Notes: generated by a model from the sequence alone, not told the origin. A stretch of 64,000 bases of DNA from Polynucleobacter sp. MG-5-Ahmo-C2 (GCF_018687735.1 NZ_CP061304.1:1054001-1118000); one strand, 5' to 3'. Numbered from the stretch's first letter, positions 1 to 8,856 are shown. Numbers and translations are program-made.

Positions 1-109
1 TATGCGTTGATTTGCTGTGAATGATTTCTGCCTCGCTAGCAGATTCACTTAAAAACATCACGTGCGCTTCTTGATGGTCGATCCAAATAACTGCATGATT
101 TAATGACAT
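1..109 (-). CDS. Small conserved protein, 'translational machinery protein'-like (3' end outside window)
   Basis: Thirty-six N-terminal codons are visible, starting at the ATG at 109 with a good ribosome site (AGGAAG) just upstream. The start reads MSLNHAVIWIDHQEAHV, which resembles a small Burkholderiales family often annotated 'translational machinery protein' or left hypothetical, in which an 'AVIWIDHxEAxV' opening recurs. That resemblance is from memory. The function is unknown. It lies on the same strand as the Zorya-like genes, separated by about 115 bases, and marks the downstream edge of that locus. It does not look like a ZorD helicase or nuclease. Confidence 0.6.
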   Translation of the reverse strand, partial: MSLNHAVIWIDHQEAHVMFLSESASEAEIIHSKSTH

Positions 110-223
110 ATTCTTCCTATGGGTGATCCTAATTGTGGCCTTATTAATATATAAGCTACTGGGCCAGCATACTCCTGCTATGAGGAAAAAACATGTCAAG
201 ATTTGATTTAAATCACTAGAAAA

Positions 224-1123
224 TTACTCACTAGATTTTGTATTGAGCCAGCCCACCAGCACCTGAACCGCTTCACTACTGATACCCTGCCACTGCTCTT
301 GATCAACCCTGGGGTCACCAAGGACACTCGTCAGTTTTGCGCTCATAGCTGTTTTGAGGTCCTCTGGTGGCTTAACCCCTTTCCAGGCCAGCAGCAAGGC
401 ATCGGTAAAAAGTATTTTGGTTTCGGGATGGCGAAATTGATTTTGGGCTTGAATGCCCCAATCAAATGCCAGGTGGATATAGTCTGTCTGTCGTCTTTTT
501 TCTTTAGGGAACTTCAACAATTCAATCAAGGCACTTTGGGCAAAGACAGTTGCTGGAAATCCTGGCCATAGATCAAATTGATTAATCCACCCCATCAACC
601 CCCGTTTTGTTTTGAGGATGGATTCAGCAATGCATTTAGGTCCATCCGCAGTACTGAAGAGATTTAAATCATGGGTCAAGGAGTTGAGGGCAGTGCCAGA
701 TTTAATGGCACCACCGGTAAAAAAACCTTGCGCTACGTGCGCTAGCTTTTCAAACACAGGGTCATTGGGCTTAAAGTGATAGAGATAAACATAGAAAAGG
801 GGCTCAGCCCATTTCATAGCCCTCTTGGCGATCTTGAGAGAGCGTGGCAGATGCATCTCAAAATATTCGTTTAAATAATCAGCTCGATTGGATAGGCTGC
901 GCTCTGGCTCAAGCCAAATGGCATAGGGAAAATAACGCCAATAGCGTTGATCTACTTGATGACCCGAAAGCTGCGCCAATGAGAAGCGAATAAAAGTACG
1001 CTCACCTACCGCAAAAATATCGGGTGGGAGGCCCATTCTTTCAATCGATATTTTTTGTGAAGCAATCCTTTGCGCAGCGCTAGCTAGCAGAGGAAAATCT
1101 TCTGGTAATACCGCTAAGTTCAT
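224..1123 (-). CDS. ZorC-like EH-signature protein, third gene of Zorya-like locus
   Basis: A 299-residue soluble protein with no membrane segment or signal peptide. Its ATG overlaps the zorB stop codon by four bases (ATGA), so the two are translationally coupled. The C-terminus carries a pattern LGDPR, then W about nine residues on, then a final WL. I recognise this as the hallmark of the 'EH signature' family to which ZorC of type I Zorya belongs. Known ZorC proteins are, as I recall, roughly twice this length, so this may be a short or C-terminal-truncated form. In Zorya, ZorC is a cytoplasmic component thought to bind DNA and act after the ZorAB motor is triggered by phage. The assignment rests mainly on gene order plus the C-terminal motif; an unrelated partner of the motor pair is possible. 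Confidence 0.5.
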   Translation of the reverse strand: MNLAVLPEDFPLLASAAQRIASQKISIERMGLPPDIFAVGERTFIRFSLAQLSGHQVDQRYWRYFPYAIWLEPERSLSNRADYLNEYFEMHLPRSLKIAKRAMKWAEPLFYVYLYHFKPNDPVFEKLAHVAQGFFTGGAIKSGTALNSLTHDLNLFSTADGPKCIAESILKTKRGLMGWINQFDLWPGFPATVFAQSALIELLKFPKEKRRQTDYIHLAFDWGIQAQNQFRHPETKILFTDALLLAWKGVKPPEDLKTAMSAKLTSVLGDPRVDQEQWQGISSEAVQVLVGWLNTKSSE

Positions 1124-1956
1124 TTTGACAATATAGGCTTGCTATTCGGAGCCTGAATTGCATTACTGCTTGGTGTAGGAGTAGCTGCAGGCATTGTTGG
1201 GGCTGTTGGAGTGCTAGCAGCATCTAAAGCCTCTCTAGCCGCTTTGCCTTTTTTGGAATCCGGCTTGAACGCTAAGATAAAGCGCAACTCTACCCGACGG
1301 CTTTTTTCTGCATCTTCTAAGCCGAAGCTTTTGACTACCCGCTTATCGGCATAAGAGCTAATGCCAAAAACATCTAACTTGCGCTCATTTTGATAGGACT
1401 GAGGCTTGCCCTCAGTCAGCACTTCGTAAACTGCACGTGCGCGATCTAAACCCAGGTGCCAGTTGGTGTAATTACCCTGTTGAAGCGGCTTAGAATCGGT
1501 ATGGCCTTCAATAAAAATGGTTTCAATCTCTGCCTCCTCATCATTGGGTGGGCAGTCTAATGGTCTGGCCGCTCTTTCTGAGTGGACATAGCAAGGCAGA
1601 ATCTTAATTAAAGACTCTCTTGCCTTTTTTAATGTCTGAGTGGAATTGTCATTCAGAACAGCACTGTTAAACCCAAACAAAGCATCTGCTGGTAAACCAA
1701 TGACGCCCGATTGTGGATCAATCACCACATTCAGGCCGGCCTCTTTAAACTTTTGCCCGATGATCAACACGGCGCTAGCAAGGGGATCATTCACACTCTC
1801 GCCTCTTTGAATAGAATCGACCCGCTGAGAGAGCATCACCACCATGATGATGAAAACAAACAATAAGCCAATCATCAGATCACTTGCCGAAGCAAGATAG
1901 CCAGCTTCTTCAACCTTTTCAGATTGTTTATTGTGGCTTGATGGTAAAAAAATCAT
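1120..1956 (-). CDS. zorB: ZorB-like OmpA/MotB-domain motor subunit
   Basis: A 278-residue protein with one N-terminal membrane helix (about residues 22-43) containing an Asp at position 26 in 'SASDLMIGLLF', the place of the proton-binding Asp of MotB. A periplasmic OmpA-like peptidoglycan-binding domain follows, with GHTD and 'NWHLGLDRARAV' motifs, and then a Pro/Thr/Ala-rich tail of about 45 residues. The overall plan is MotB or ZorB. It is assigned to Zorya rather than to the flagellum because its partner has a very long cytoplasmic tail and two complete flagellar stator pairs exist elsewhere in the window. ZorA begins 33 bases upstream of it and the ZorC-like gene overlaps its end, giving an A-B-C operon on the minus strand. 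Confidence 0.72.
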   Translation of the reverse strand: MIFLPSSHNKQSEKVEEAGYLASASDLMIGLLFVFIIMVVMLSQRVDSIQRGESVNDPLASAVLIIGQKFKEAGLNVVIDPQSGVIGLPADALFGFNSAVLNDNSTQTLKKARESLIKILPCYVHSERAARPLDCPPNDEEAEIETIFIEGHTDSKPLQQGNYTNWHLGLDRARAVYEVLTEGKPQSYQNERKLDVFGISSYADKRVVKSFGLEDAEKSRRVELRFILAFKPDSKKGKAAREALDAASTPTAPTMPAATPTPSSNAIQAPNSKPILSK

Positions 1957-1988
1957 GGTGCTGTTCTAACTTTGATGGAGATATCCGT

Positions 1989-3587
1989 TTAAGTCTTTGG
2001 CAGTGACTCAACAAAATCATCCATGGTTTGCTCTAAGGTCGTGATTGTTGTGTGAATTGAGGAAATCGCCTGGGCTAATTTTTCATCTAATTTAAAGTGC
2101 AATTGCACTACCTTATTGGAATAATCCGATACACCCGTCGTCAAATGATTGACAGTTTGATCAATCGAGCTCTTGGTTGATTCAAACTCGGCCCTTAAAG
2201 AACTGAGCGCCGCACGAGAAGCATCGGTTCCAAGCTTAATTTCATTTACAGCGTCTTTGAGGGCGCTGGACATTGCAGGAATGCCTACCCCGAACTCTTT
2301 GCTAATTATTTCTTGTGAAGCCACAGTGCCATCCAAACTGCGGGCTATCAAACCAAGAGACTCAGTGCTAGATTGGATTTTTTGCACAAAGGAATCAACA
2401 TTGACAATCACTTTATCAATACCATTTACAGAGCCAATCAATCCACCCAATACAAACTCCAATTTGGTAGCACCTTCGCTGGTGAACTCTTTCGCCCTTT
2501 GCAAACCAGACTCTAAGCCAAGCATAGTTTCATTGGTCTTGGTAACTGTCTTTTCTAGGGCGCTAATAGCACTACCAAAAGAATCGCCCGCATGCGCAAG
2601 AGAGACTCCAGCCCCTACGCCAGCAATATTGAGTTTTTCAGTGACCTCAACCAGGGTTTTTCTGAATTGTTCCATTTCTTTTGCAGAGTCACCTTTAATC
2701 GCTTCTAAGAATTTCTCCATGATATTTTTCAAGGCTTCTTCATTAATACGACTAATCCGCTCCGTTAAATTATCGAATGCATCAATTAACTTCACGCTAA
2801 GATCATTAAATAAAGGCTCGAGTGCATTGCCGATCGCCTTGGAGATGGACAGTGCAAAATCTGTTTCAAATCGTTTTAATTGATTAACTTGTTCACGGTT
2901 TTGCAACAGCATTTCATGGAACATTCCAAGCTGCGCTTGAATGACTGCTTGTGGAGCATTATCAGGAATCATTGCTCGGAGCTGAGTCTGTAAATCATCA
3001 ATTGCTGCTTCTAGCTTTTCAAGCGTGAGTTTGGCGGCCCAGTTCCAAACTAAGGAAGTGAATAAGCCAGCAATCGAGGTAATGAACTTACCACCTGCTG
3101 TTGCAATCAAACCCTTGAGAGCGGCATCGCGAGACTCTTGATTACCCGTCATCGCCTGACCTGCGTCATTTAATGCTAATGCCAGAAAGATGAAGGTGAA
3201 CATCAAACCTACACCGATCAAAATATTCGGCATGGTTTCATACAGCGAGAGATTAATTTTGCCAGCCAGGATATTTCTGGCTGTCCAAATATCTGAGTAA
3301 GGCTTTAAGCAGTATTGCTTAGAGCCCGAATCCCCTCGAATGGTAATAAGGTTTCTTGCGCTCTCTTGAAGTAAATCGATAATTCGATTGTTTGTTGTGG
3401 ATCCAATAGCCGCTGTAAAAATATCTCCGTGAACCGCTTCTTTGCCATTGAGCTCACCACAAATGTCTTGAATTTGAGCACTAGATTGGTATATTACTTT
3501 TGACCAAGACCAGTACAAAAAAGCAGCTACAAGAAGAATACCCATTGCAATGCCGATGGGTAGGTATAGATTGACTGGTGTTTGCAT
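1989..3587 (-). CDS. zorA: ZorA-like MotA-family motor subunit with long cytoplasmic tail
   Basis: A 532-residue protein. An N-terminal membrane helix (about 7-27) is followed by a loop and two further hydrophobic segments (about 120-140, 'NILIGVGLMFTF', and 157-185) that correspond to the channel-forming helices of MotA/TolQ/ExbB proteins. From about residue 190 to the end there is a long predominantly helical tail, absent from flagellar MotA, that matches the tail described for ZorA. In Zorya the A5B2 complex is a proton-driven motor in the inner membrane whose tail carries the signal of phage attack to the effectors. It is the first gene of the operon. The start ATG at 3587 is preceded by AT-rich sequence with no clear ribosome site. 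Zorya tails vary in length, and this one is shorter than I recall for type I. Confidence 0.72.
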   Translation of the reverse strand: MQTPVNLYLPIGIAMGILLVAAFLYWSWSKVIYQSSAQIQDICGELNGKEAVHGDIFTAAIGSTTNNRIIDLLQESARNLITIRGDSGSKQYCLKPYSDIWTARNILAGKINLSLYETMPNILIGVGLMFTFIFLALALNDAGQAMTGNQESRDAALKGLIATAGGKFITSIAGLFTSLVWNWAAKLTLEKLEAAIDDLQTQLRAMIPDNAPQAVIQAQLGMFHEMLLQNREQVNQLKRFETDFALSISKAIGNALEPLFNDLSVKLIDAFDNLTERISRINEEALKNIMEKFLEAIKGDSAKEMEQFRKTLVEVTEKLNIAGVGAGVSLAHAGDSFGSAISALEKTVTKTNETMLGLESGLQRAKEFTSEGATKLEFVLGGLIGSVNGIDKVIVNVDSFVQKIQSSTESLGLIARSLDGTVASQEIISKEFGVGIPAMSSALKDAVNEIKLGTDASRAALSSLRAEFESTKSSIDQTVNHLTTGVSDYSNKVVQLHFKLDEKLAQAISSIHTTITTLEQTMDDFVESLPKT

Positions 3588-3670
3588 GGTTTAGCGGAAA
3601 TTAAAAGAATAAAGAGATGTTACAAGATAGATTCATTGTGAACTTTGAGCGATATTTTGCATAAAGCTAG

Positions 3671-4111
3671 TCATGAAGCGCCCTTACAAACGCGCTTCAT
3701 CACAACCAGGCCAAGTGTGCCCTCTGCAACCGGAGCAAAGGAATAGGGGTGTTTATCTTGATAAACCACATTGCCCTCACCCATCGACTCTGAAAACCAC
3801 TTAGTAGAAAGAGCTCTTTGGAGCTCTTTTTTGCAGTTGTACTCAATATAAGTTCTGAAGGATTGATAAGGGTAACGATCTTTATCAACAACCAAATCCT
3901 TGCTTTCATTGACCAATACCTTGACCTTGACAAGGCTTATATTTCTTTGAATAGCCTGAGCATCAATATAAACAGAAATATCTTGATTGGCCGTCACCTT
4001 GGTCCAATCAGCGTTAGCCTGACCAGCAAGCAAAAGCATCCAAAGTAAAACAAGTTGCTTAATCATGCAGCAATTTTTCTGCGAATTCATTGTACTGAGG
4101 ATGCTGGACAT
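3671..4111 (-). CDS. Small secreted protein, surface-adhesin E-like
   Basis: Up to 146 residues. The in-frame Met at 4066 begins a normal signal peptide (MIKQLVLLWMLLLAGQANA, cut before DWTKV), so the mature protein probably starts there and the first fifteen residues are likely not translated. The mature part has two Cys (in YNC and RVC) that could form one disulfide. The pattern W(T/L)-x-(V/L), 'YIEYNC', 'VCKG' is shared with the gene at 6803-7192. Both resemble the small 'surface-adhesin protein E-like' family common in Burkholderiales, whose role is not well defined. Neither possible start has a convincing ribosome site. Confidence 0.6.
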   Translation of the reverse strand: MSSILSTMNSQKNCCMIKQLVLLWMLLLAGQANADWTKVTANQDISVYIDAQAIQRNISLVKVKVLVNESKDLVVDKDRYPYQSFRTYIEYNCKKELQRALSTKWFSESMGEGNVVYQDKHPYSFAPVAEGTLGLVVMKRVCKGAS

Positions 4112-4132
4112 AAATCTCAGTTTAGCTTCACT

Positions 4133-4669
4133 TTAAGCAACATTAAGGTATGGGTTGAGCAGCCAATATCCGAGTCCGAGCGCCGCAATCAAAACCAATA
4201 AAACAGCAATGCGCTTGAAGCTTGGATTGGGTCGGCTAGTTTGCGGCAGCTCAATACCTTGAATTGGTAATTGCGCAGAGCTTTTTTTGCGAATAATCTT
4301 TTGAATCAAGCTTGGTTTTTCAAACTTTAGCTCATTGATCATTTTTTGAGCCAGCATGGCTTCGATCTCTTTGAGCTCTTTTTGCTCCCTGAGCGCTTGA
4401 ATGTCATCATCAACTACTTCTTGGCTTGCATCAAATGCTTGGTCATCAGGCAGTCCCAGGATTTTGGCAACCTTTTGAGCGCTTGAATATTTAATCAGCG
4501 GCGAATAAAACGCGCCCTGCTCTTTGCCTTCAATTTGCCGAATTTGACTATTCGAAAGTATGGCTTGATTTGCTAACTCTTCTATAGATAGGCCACGCTT
4601 TTCTCTAGCAACTTTAAAGTTCTCGCCGAGTATTTTTGGCAATGGATTATTCTGCTTGTCGGACACCAA
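4133..4669 (-). CDS. RodZ-like HTH membrane protein
   Basis: A 178-residue protein. An N-terminal XRE-type helix-turn-helix (about 12-75, 'NFKVAREKRGLSIEELANQA', 'SQIRQIE') resembles the HTH_25 domain of RodZ. A charged helical linker follows, with a single C-terminal membrane helix (about 155-172). RodZ links MreB to the cell wall, but this protein lacks the large periplasmic domain of classical RodZ, so it could be a membrane-tethered regulator instead. No mreB or cell-shape gene adjoins it. The next gene upstream on the same strand ends about 260 bases away, and that gap holds a 14-bp perfect palindrome. Confidence 0.6.
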   Translation of the reverse strand: MVSDKQNNPLPKILGENFKVAREKRGLSIEELANQAILSNSQIRQIEGKEQGAFYSPLIKYSSAQKVAKILGLPDDQAFDASQEVVDDDIQALREQKELKEIEAMLAQKMINELKFEKPSLIQKIIRKKSSAQLPIQGIELPQTSRPNPSFKRIAVLLVLIAALGLGYWLLNPYLNVA

Positions 4670-4830
4670 AATCTCCTAAAAGGGTTAGCAAAAAATGAAT
4701 TGCATACCCAACAACGCCATTACTTAACCAAACAATATCGAATCATTTTTATGAGCAGTATCGACGATGAATAGTTGGCCCTGAAATACTAGCCTACTGG
4801 ACATTGCCCATAATAATCATGAACTTAGGA

Positions 4831-4844
4831 TAGTGTATACACTA
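4831..4844. promoter_or_regulatory. 14-bp perfect palindrome, possible operator
   Basis: TAGTGTATACACTA reads the same on both strands. It lies in the 260-base gap between the RodZ-like gene and the end of the EAL-HDOD gene, about 160 bases before the start of the former. It could be bound by a dimeric regulator, perhaps the neighbouring HTH protein. This is position-based inference only. Confidence 0.3.
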
Positions 4845-4928
4845 ATTATCACAATGCAAGTATTTCAATTGGATGACAATTTCGGGCCAATTAAGCAGCC
4901 GTCTACAAGCGTTGGGCCCCGCTAGCCC

Positions 4929-6527
4929 TTAAGCCAACTCCTCATCTGCCGAATTAGCACTCTCCCAAACATCCTCTTCAGGCGCAAACTGGGTTTGGGA
5001 AACAAAGTTTTTAATTGCCAATAGTGAATCTTGGGCGACATCATCCAAGGTCACCGTCTTTAACTCATCAGAGCATAGATGGCGACATTTCTCTAAATCG
5101 CCCACTTCCGCAGCTTCAGCTAGGGATAGCAGTTGCCCCAAAATACCGGAACGATCGACAATCGCATCTACGACGACACCGGGGAGATTGAAGTGGGATA
5201 GCAGTTCGCGAGCTGGCTCATCAAAGAGGTTGTCAATTAAAGATAGTCCACCAACCAAGAAAGCTAAATCAGTAGAACCCAAACCCCCACCCGCACCCAA
5301 CTTGGTGGATAAGGACTCCATAAAGAAGGCTCGAACACAAACGAGCTGTAACAAGGGGGTCGCATCTAAAGCCACCTTAGCTTTAGCATCCGCATAGAGC
5401 AAGAGCTGAGTCCAGCGGGTAATACGCTTGATGCCAGAAATGACTGCAGCATCTCGGATATTCTCAGGCTTTTCACGTTTCCTGCGTGAATCAATCTCAG
5501 CAATAACCATCAGATGCTTAGCGACGACTGGGTTAGCCTCAATTGAGGCTACCAAGTCTTTAAGTTCCGGGGATGACAGCAGCAAAGTTAATAGCTGCAA
5601 TAACTTGCGATACTCCTCACCCCGATGCAAAGAAAGTTCAGGGTCGGGTTTCACAAAGTAAAAGCCTTGAAATGCATCGCATCCCAAATCTCTTGCTTGA
5701 TGGAAATCCTCTGGCACATGGACATTGGTCGCAATGATTTGCAAAACCTTGCTACCATCCTTTGATTTTTCATCGCGCGGCAAAGGTATACCTTTGCAGT
5801 AATCAATCAGACTAAATGGCTTAGCAACCTTTTGCAGGTCTAATTTGACATAACGAAATTTAGGCAAAATATCATCTATGCCATCAACCACTTCCGTTAA
5901 GCCGGTTAAAACAAATTTATAGCCAGCACTTCTCAATCTCTCAAGCTTTTGCAGAATTTCAGGAACCGGAGGACCCTCAGCGTCGTCAAGTTCTTTTTTA
6001 GCCTCAGAAGCTTGAGCAGTCTCTTCAGTCTGTTTCGCTTCAGCGTCAATAGCACCCAAAATTTCTGCAAGATCAATTTGCAAGGGAAACTTCATTGCCG
6101 GAAAACCTCTAAGCTCATCACCCAGCTGGTCTGCACGAATATTGATAAAACCCAAATGTTGTCCCAGGGATTGAGTTACCCCCTTGGTCTTTAAAGAATA
6201 AAAGATTTCGGAGAGGGTAACTTGAGTCACTTCCTTGCCATCATCATCCCTGAGATTGACATCAGTCACTTCTTCTGGATAGCTAACTTCTGCCTTGGGG
6301 TCATCCGCTAAGCGCTTAGCAATTTGCGCTAAGACCTCAGCGCGATCGTTCAGTCGTTTAGCTTTCAGAGTGGTGCCTGGCCGAAAGAAAAGTTCATAGC
6401 CAATAATCGCCTGCTCTCTATTAATAATCGGCTCACGTCCAAGATAAGGATTTTCAGGCGCAATTTTCTCAGGACCTCTAGGGGCCTGAATCGGTGCAGA
6501 TTGTGCTTTTTTCTTAAAAAGTGCCAT
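4929..6527 (-). CDS. EAL-HDOD (YuxH-type) signalling protein, degenerate EAL
   Basis: From the ATG at 6527 it is 532 residues; an in-frame TTG at 6545 would add six more, but neither has a clear ribosome site. The N-terminal part (about 25-300) is an EAL-like domain opening with 'YLGREPIINREQAIIGYELFFR'-type sequence, in which the EAL motif reads YEL and the catalytic metal-binding residues further on are not recognisable. An acidic insertion lies near 160-190. The C-terminal part (about 310-500) is an HDOD domain. Proteins of this plan (YuxH/CdgJ) usually bind rather than cleave cyclic di-GMP or act by protein contact, and several affect motility. It stands alone on the minus strand, with about 275 bases of non-coding sequence upstream. 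Confidence 0.8.
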   Translation of the reverse strand: MALFKKKAQSAPIQAPRGPEKIAPENPYLGREPIINREQAIIGYELFFRPGTTLKAKRLNDRAEVLAQIAKRLADDPKAEVSYPEEVTDVNLRDDDGKEVTQVTLSEIFYSLKTKGVTQSLGQHLGFINIRADQLGDELRGFPAMKFPLQIDLAEILGAIDAEAKQTEETAQASEAKKELDDAEGPPVPEILQKLERLRSAGYKFVLTGLTEVVDGIDDILPKFRYVKLDLQKVAKPFSLIDYCKGIPLPRDEKSKDGSKVLQIIATNVHVPEDFHQARDLGCDAFQGFYFVKPDPELSLHRGEEYRKLLQLLTLLLSSPELKDLVASIEANPVVAKHLMVIAEIDSRRKREKPENIRDAAVISGIKRITRWTQLLLYADAKAKVALDATPLLQLVCVRAFFMESLSTKLGAGGGLGSTDLAFLVGGLSLIDNLFDEPARELLSHFNLPGVVVDAIVDRSGILGQLLSLAEAAEVGDLEKCRHLCSDELKTVTLDDVAQDSLLAIKNFVSQTQFAPEEDVWESANSADEELA

Positions 6528-6721
6528 GGCAAAAGGGGGTGTCAAACAAGTGATGCGATCGCATCATTTTTACCACAATTATATGCAGCTTTAACCCCTG
6601 ATCCGCACCAAAACGAGACGCTAAGGCCCCCATGAGAGTCTTTCTAGGTGATCTTGTATACCCATTTTTTATATAGGGGAAAATAAGAGTATAAGTTTAA
6701 CGATAACCCAAGCTATTGAGA

Positions 6722-6756
6722 ATTCTGTATTTCATATTCATCATAAAATACAGAAT
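6722..6756. repeat. 11-bp perfect inverted repeat (stem-loop)
   Basis: ATTCTGTATTT pairs exactly with AAATACAGAAT across a 13-base loop, in the gap between the EAL-HDOD gene and the secreted protein at 6803. A TTTTT run follows shortly after on the plus strand. It could be a transcription stop or an operator for the downstream gene. The distance of about 45 bases to the ATG favours a regulatory role over a terminator. Confidence 0.45.
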
Positions 6757-6802
6757 AGAATATTTTTAGTCGTACGCTCTGACGGTAAATGAAAGTACAT
6801 CA

Positions 6803-7192
6803 ATGAAAAAATTAGCTGCAATGATTCTGTGTTTCTTTAGCTCTGTGGCTATGGCCAATTGGCTCGAACTTGGTAGCAATGATATTGCTGTTGTCAAAGT
6901 TGATACAAGTACGATTAAACGTGGCCCCTACTCCATTCAAGCATGGGTTTTATTTGACCTTAAAAAACCGCAACAAATTTTTGAAGGTGATCGAGATGTG
7001 TATTCTGGGGTGGCGTTTTATGAATACGATTGCACCGAGAATAAGGCGCGTTTTCTAGAAAAATATGCCTACACTGAAAAAAATGGCCAGGGCGATCGAA
7101 TCTTTTCATCCAACAAACCAGAAAATTGGCTGAGCATCCCACCCAACGTATTAAATTTCAAAGTGTTTAATTATTTGTGCCGCCCCAAATAA
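6803..7192 (+). CDS. Small secreted protein, surface-adhesin E-like
   Basis: 129 residues with a clear signal peptide (MKKLAAMILCFFSSVAMA, cut before NWLELG). The mature protein has a Cys in 'YEYDC' and one in 'YLC' near the end, which could form a disulfide, and an N-terminal W. It aligns loosely with the product of 3671-4111: the same W-x-(V/L) start, a YxxYxC middle, and a final hydrophobic-Cys motif. It therefore looks like a paralogue of the same small exported family. It is convergent with the signalling operon that ends at 7218. No function is known to me. Confidence 0.65.
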   Translation: MKKLAAMILCFFSSVAMANWLELGSNDIAVVKVDTSTIKRGPYSIQAWVLFDLKKPQQIFEGDRDVYSGVAFYEYDCTENKARFLEKYAYTEKNGQGDRIFSSNKPENWLSIPPNVLNFKVFNYLCRPK

Positions 7193-7217
7193 GCCGCTAA
7201 GCTTGGTTGGCCATGGT

Positions 7218-8795
7218 TTAATTGCGACGCTCTTGAACTAGCACCAAATCAAAACTAAATGTTGAACCCTGCCCTTCAACGCTTTGGATATCGAGCTTGC
7301 TGCCCATCATCTCCAAAATGCGATTACTAATTGTCAGACCCAATCCAGTGCCACCGAAACGCCGAGAAATTGAGCCATCGGCTTGAGCAAATGGCTCTAG
7401 TATTTGCTCCTGAGCTTCTGGCGAAATACCAATTCCGCTATCTTTGATAGTAAAGCGCAGCGTTAGAGTGGAATTTTCTAGTTTGAGTTTCTGAATCGAT
7501 AAATCTACTGAACCAAATTCGGTAAATTTAATCGCATTACCAATCAGATTATTAATCACCAAACTCAGATTAAAAAAATCGCCAATTAGTTGAGCGTTGG
7601 ATTTTAAGTCGCAAGTAAGATTCAACTGCAAACCCTTGGCCTTGGCACCTTCTAAAAACAGACTGCGCACTCTAGAGAAAAGATCTTCAATAGAAAATGG
7701 CGCAGTATTGATATGCCCTTTATTAGCCTCTAATTTAGAGAAATCGAGGATCTCATTCACAATTTCAAGCAAGAGCTTGGCGGAAGATTCAATTCCAAGA
7801 AGATAATCTCGCACCACTGGACTTAATGGCTCGTATAAGGCCAAAGCAGATAGACCGATAATCCCAGTCATAGGAGTACGTATCTCATGAGACATGTTCA
7901 TGAGAAATTGAGTTTTGACATTCAGGGCAGCTTCGGCATCCATCCTCGCCTTGAGCAGTTCAGTAATATCCCAATTGGTGCCGACCATGCGTAGTGGTTT
8001 ATTGTCAGCATCTCTTTTAACAACAGCTAAGCCTCGGATAAAGTGAATGCTGCCATCAGGCCAAACAACTCTAAATTGGGTATTAAATTCACTGGCGCCT
8101 TCGAGGGCCTTGGTAATACGCAACTCGGCAGCCGCTCTATCGTCATGATGCAGTCTCTTTGTCCAATCATCATATGAACCACCGAATTGGTCTCGAGCAA
8201 TGCCATACAAAATGCACATCTGGTCATCCCAAACCAAGCGGTTATTAAAAAAGTCAAAATCCCAAATACCGACAGCGCCAGCCCGGGCCGCCAGTTCAAG
8301 GCGATTCTTGGTTTCAATAATGATCTGCTCGGATAATTTGCGCTCAGTAATGTCCCGCTGAATTGATACCCAATGGGTAAACCAACCCGCTTCATTGGCA
8401 ATGGGAAAAATATTGAGTTCTTGCCAAAACTCTTCACCATTTTTTTTGTAATTGATTATTTCTTCACGTATATGCTTCCACTCCTTAAGAGCTGCAAAAA
8501 TTCTGCCCTTAGTCTCTGGGTCAGATCTTGGGCCTTGAAGAATTCGAGGATTTTTTCCCAACACCTCATTTGCCAAATATCCTGTTTCCCGCACAAAAGC
8601 CTCATTCACATACACAATCCGTGGCTCTTGGCTGTCAGTAGGAATATCAGTAATGACAACAATATCATTTGTATTTGCAATAACAACACCAGCTAGCTTT
8701 GCAAATTCCTCACGACCCAATATAGAAAAAGATTGCTCTTCGGCTAACTTTGCCGCTGGAACGGTGATATCTGAAGAATGATTGGAGCTAGTCAT
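7218..8795 (-). CDS. PAS-PAS sensor histidine kinase
   Basis: 525 residues, no membrane segments, so cytoplasmic. PAS domain 1 (about 35-155) contains 'GKNPRILQGP', close to the LOV photosensor motif GxNCRFLQG but with Pro in place of the flavin-reactive Cys, so canonical LOV photochemistry is not expected. PAS domain 2 (about 160-285) precedes a HisKA domain with the H-box 'MSHEIRTPM' (about 300) and a HATPase domain with N-box 'NNLIGNAIKF', G1 'DSGIGIS' and G2 'GGTGLGL'. There is no receiver domain; the separate receiver encoded just upstream (8857-9231) may be its partner. It is the last gene of the minus-strand signalling operon starting at 12756. Confidence 0.85.
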   Translation of the reverse strand: MTSSNHSSDITVPAAKLAEEQSFSILGREEFAKLAGVVIANTNDIVVITDIPTDSQEPRIVYVNEAFVRETGYLANEVLGKNPRILQGPRSDPETKGRIFAALKEWKHIREEIINYKKNGEEFWQELNIFPIANEAGWFTHWVSIQRDITERKLSEQIIIETKNRLELAARAGAVGIWDFDFFNNRLVWDDQMCILYGIARDQFGGSYDDWTKRLHHDDRAAAELRITKALEGASEFNTQFRVVWPDGSIHFIRGLAVVKRDADNKPLRMVGTNWDITELLKARMDAEAALNVKTQFLMNMSHEIRTPMTGIIGLSALALYEPLSPVVRDYLLGIESSAKLLLEIVNEILDFSKLEANKGHINTAPFSIEDLFSRVRSLFLEGAKAKGLQLNLTCDLKSNAQLIGDFFNLSLVINNLIGNAIKFTEFGSVDLSIQKLKLENSTLTLRFTIKDSGIGISPEAQEQILEPFAQADGSISRRFGGTGLGLTISNRILEMMGSKLDIQSVEGQGSTFSFDLVLVQERRN

Positions 8796-8856
8796 ACTGT
8801 CAAATTATAGGTTGGCCTATCAATTTGGTAAAACTTTATTCTAGGGAATTGATCAT

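Noticed and set aside
2173..2883. Plus-strand open frame of 236 codons opposite zorA
   Set aside because: It is antisense to a well-supported coding region, has no domain and Ser/Leu-rich low-complexity composition typical of reverse-strand frames.
7218..7806. Hybrid kinase with fused receiver
   Set aside because: The reading frame ends right after the HATPase domain; the receiver is a separate gene at 8857-9231.
8027..8440. Minus-strand frame of 137 codons inside the PAS kinase gene
   Set aside because: Alternative frame within a clear PAS/HisKA gene, with no recognisable protein features.
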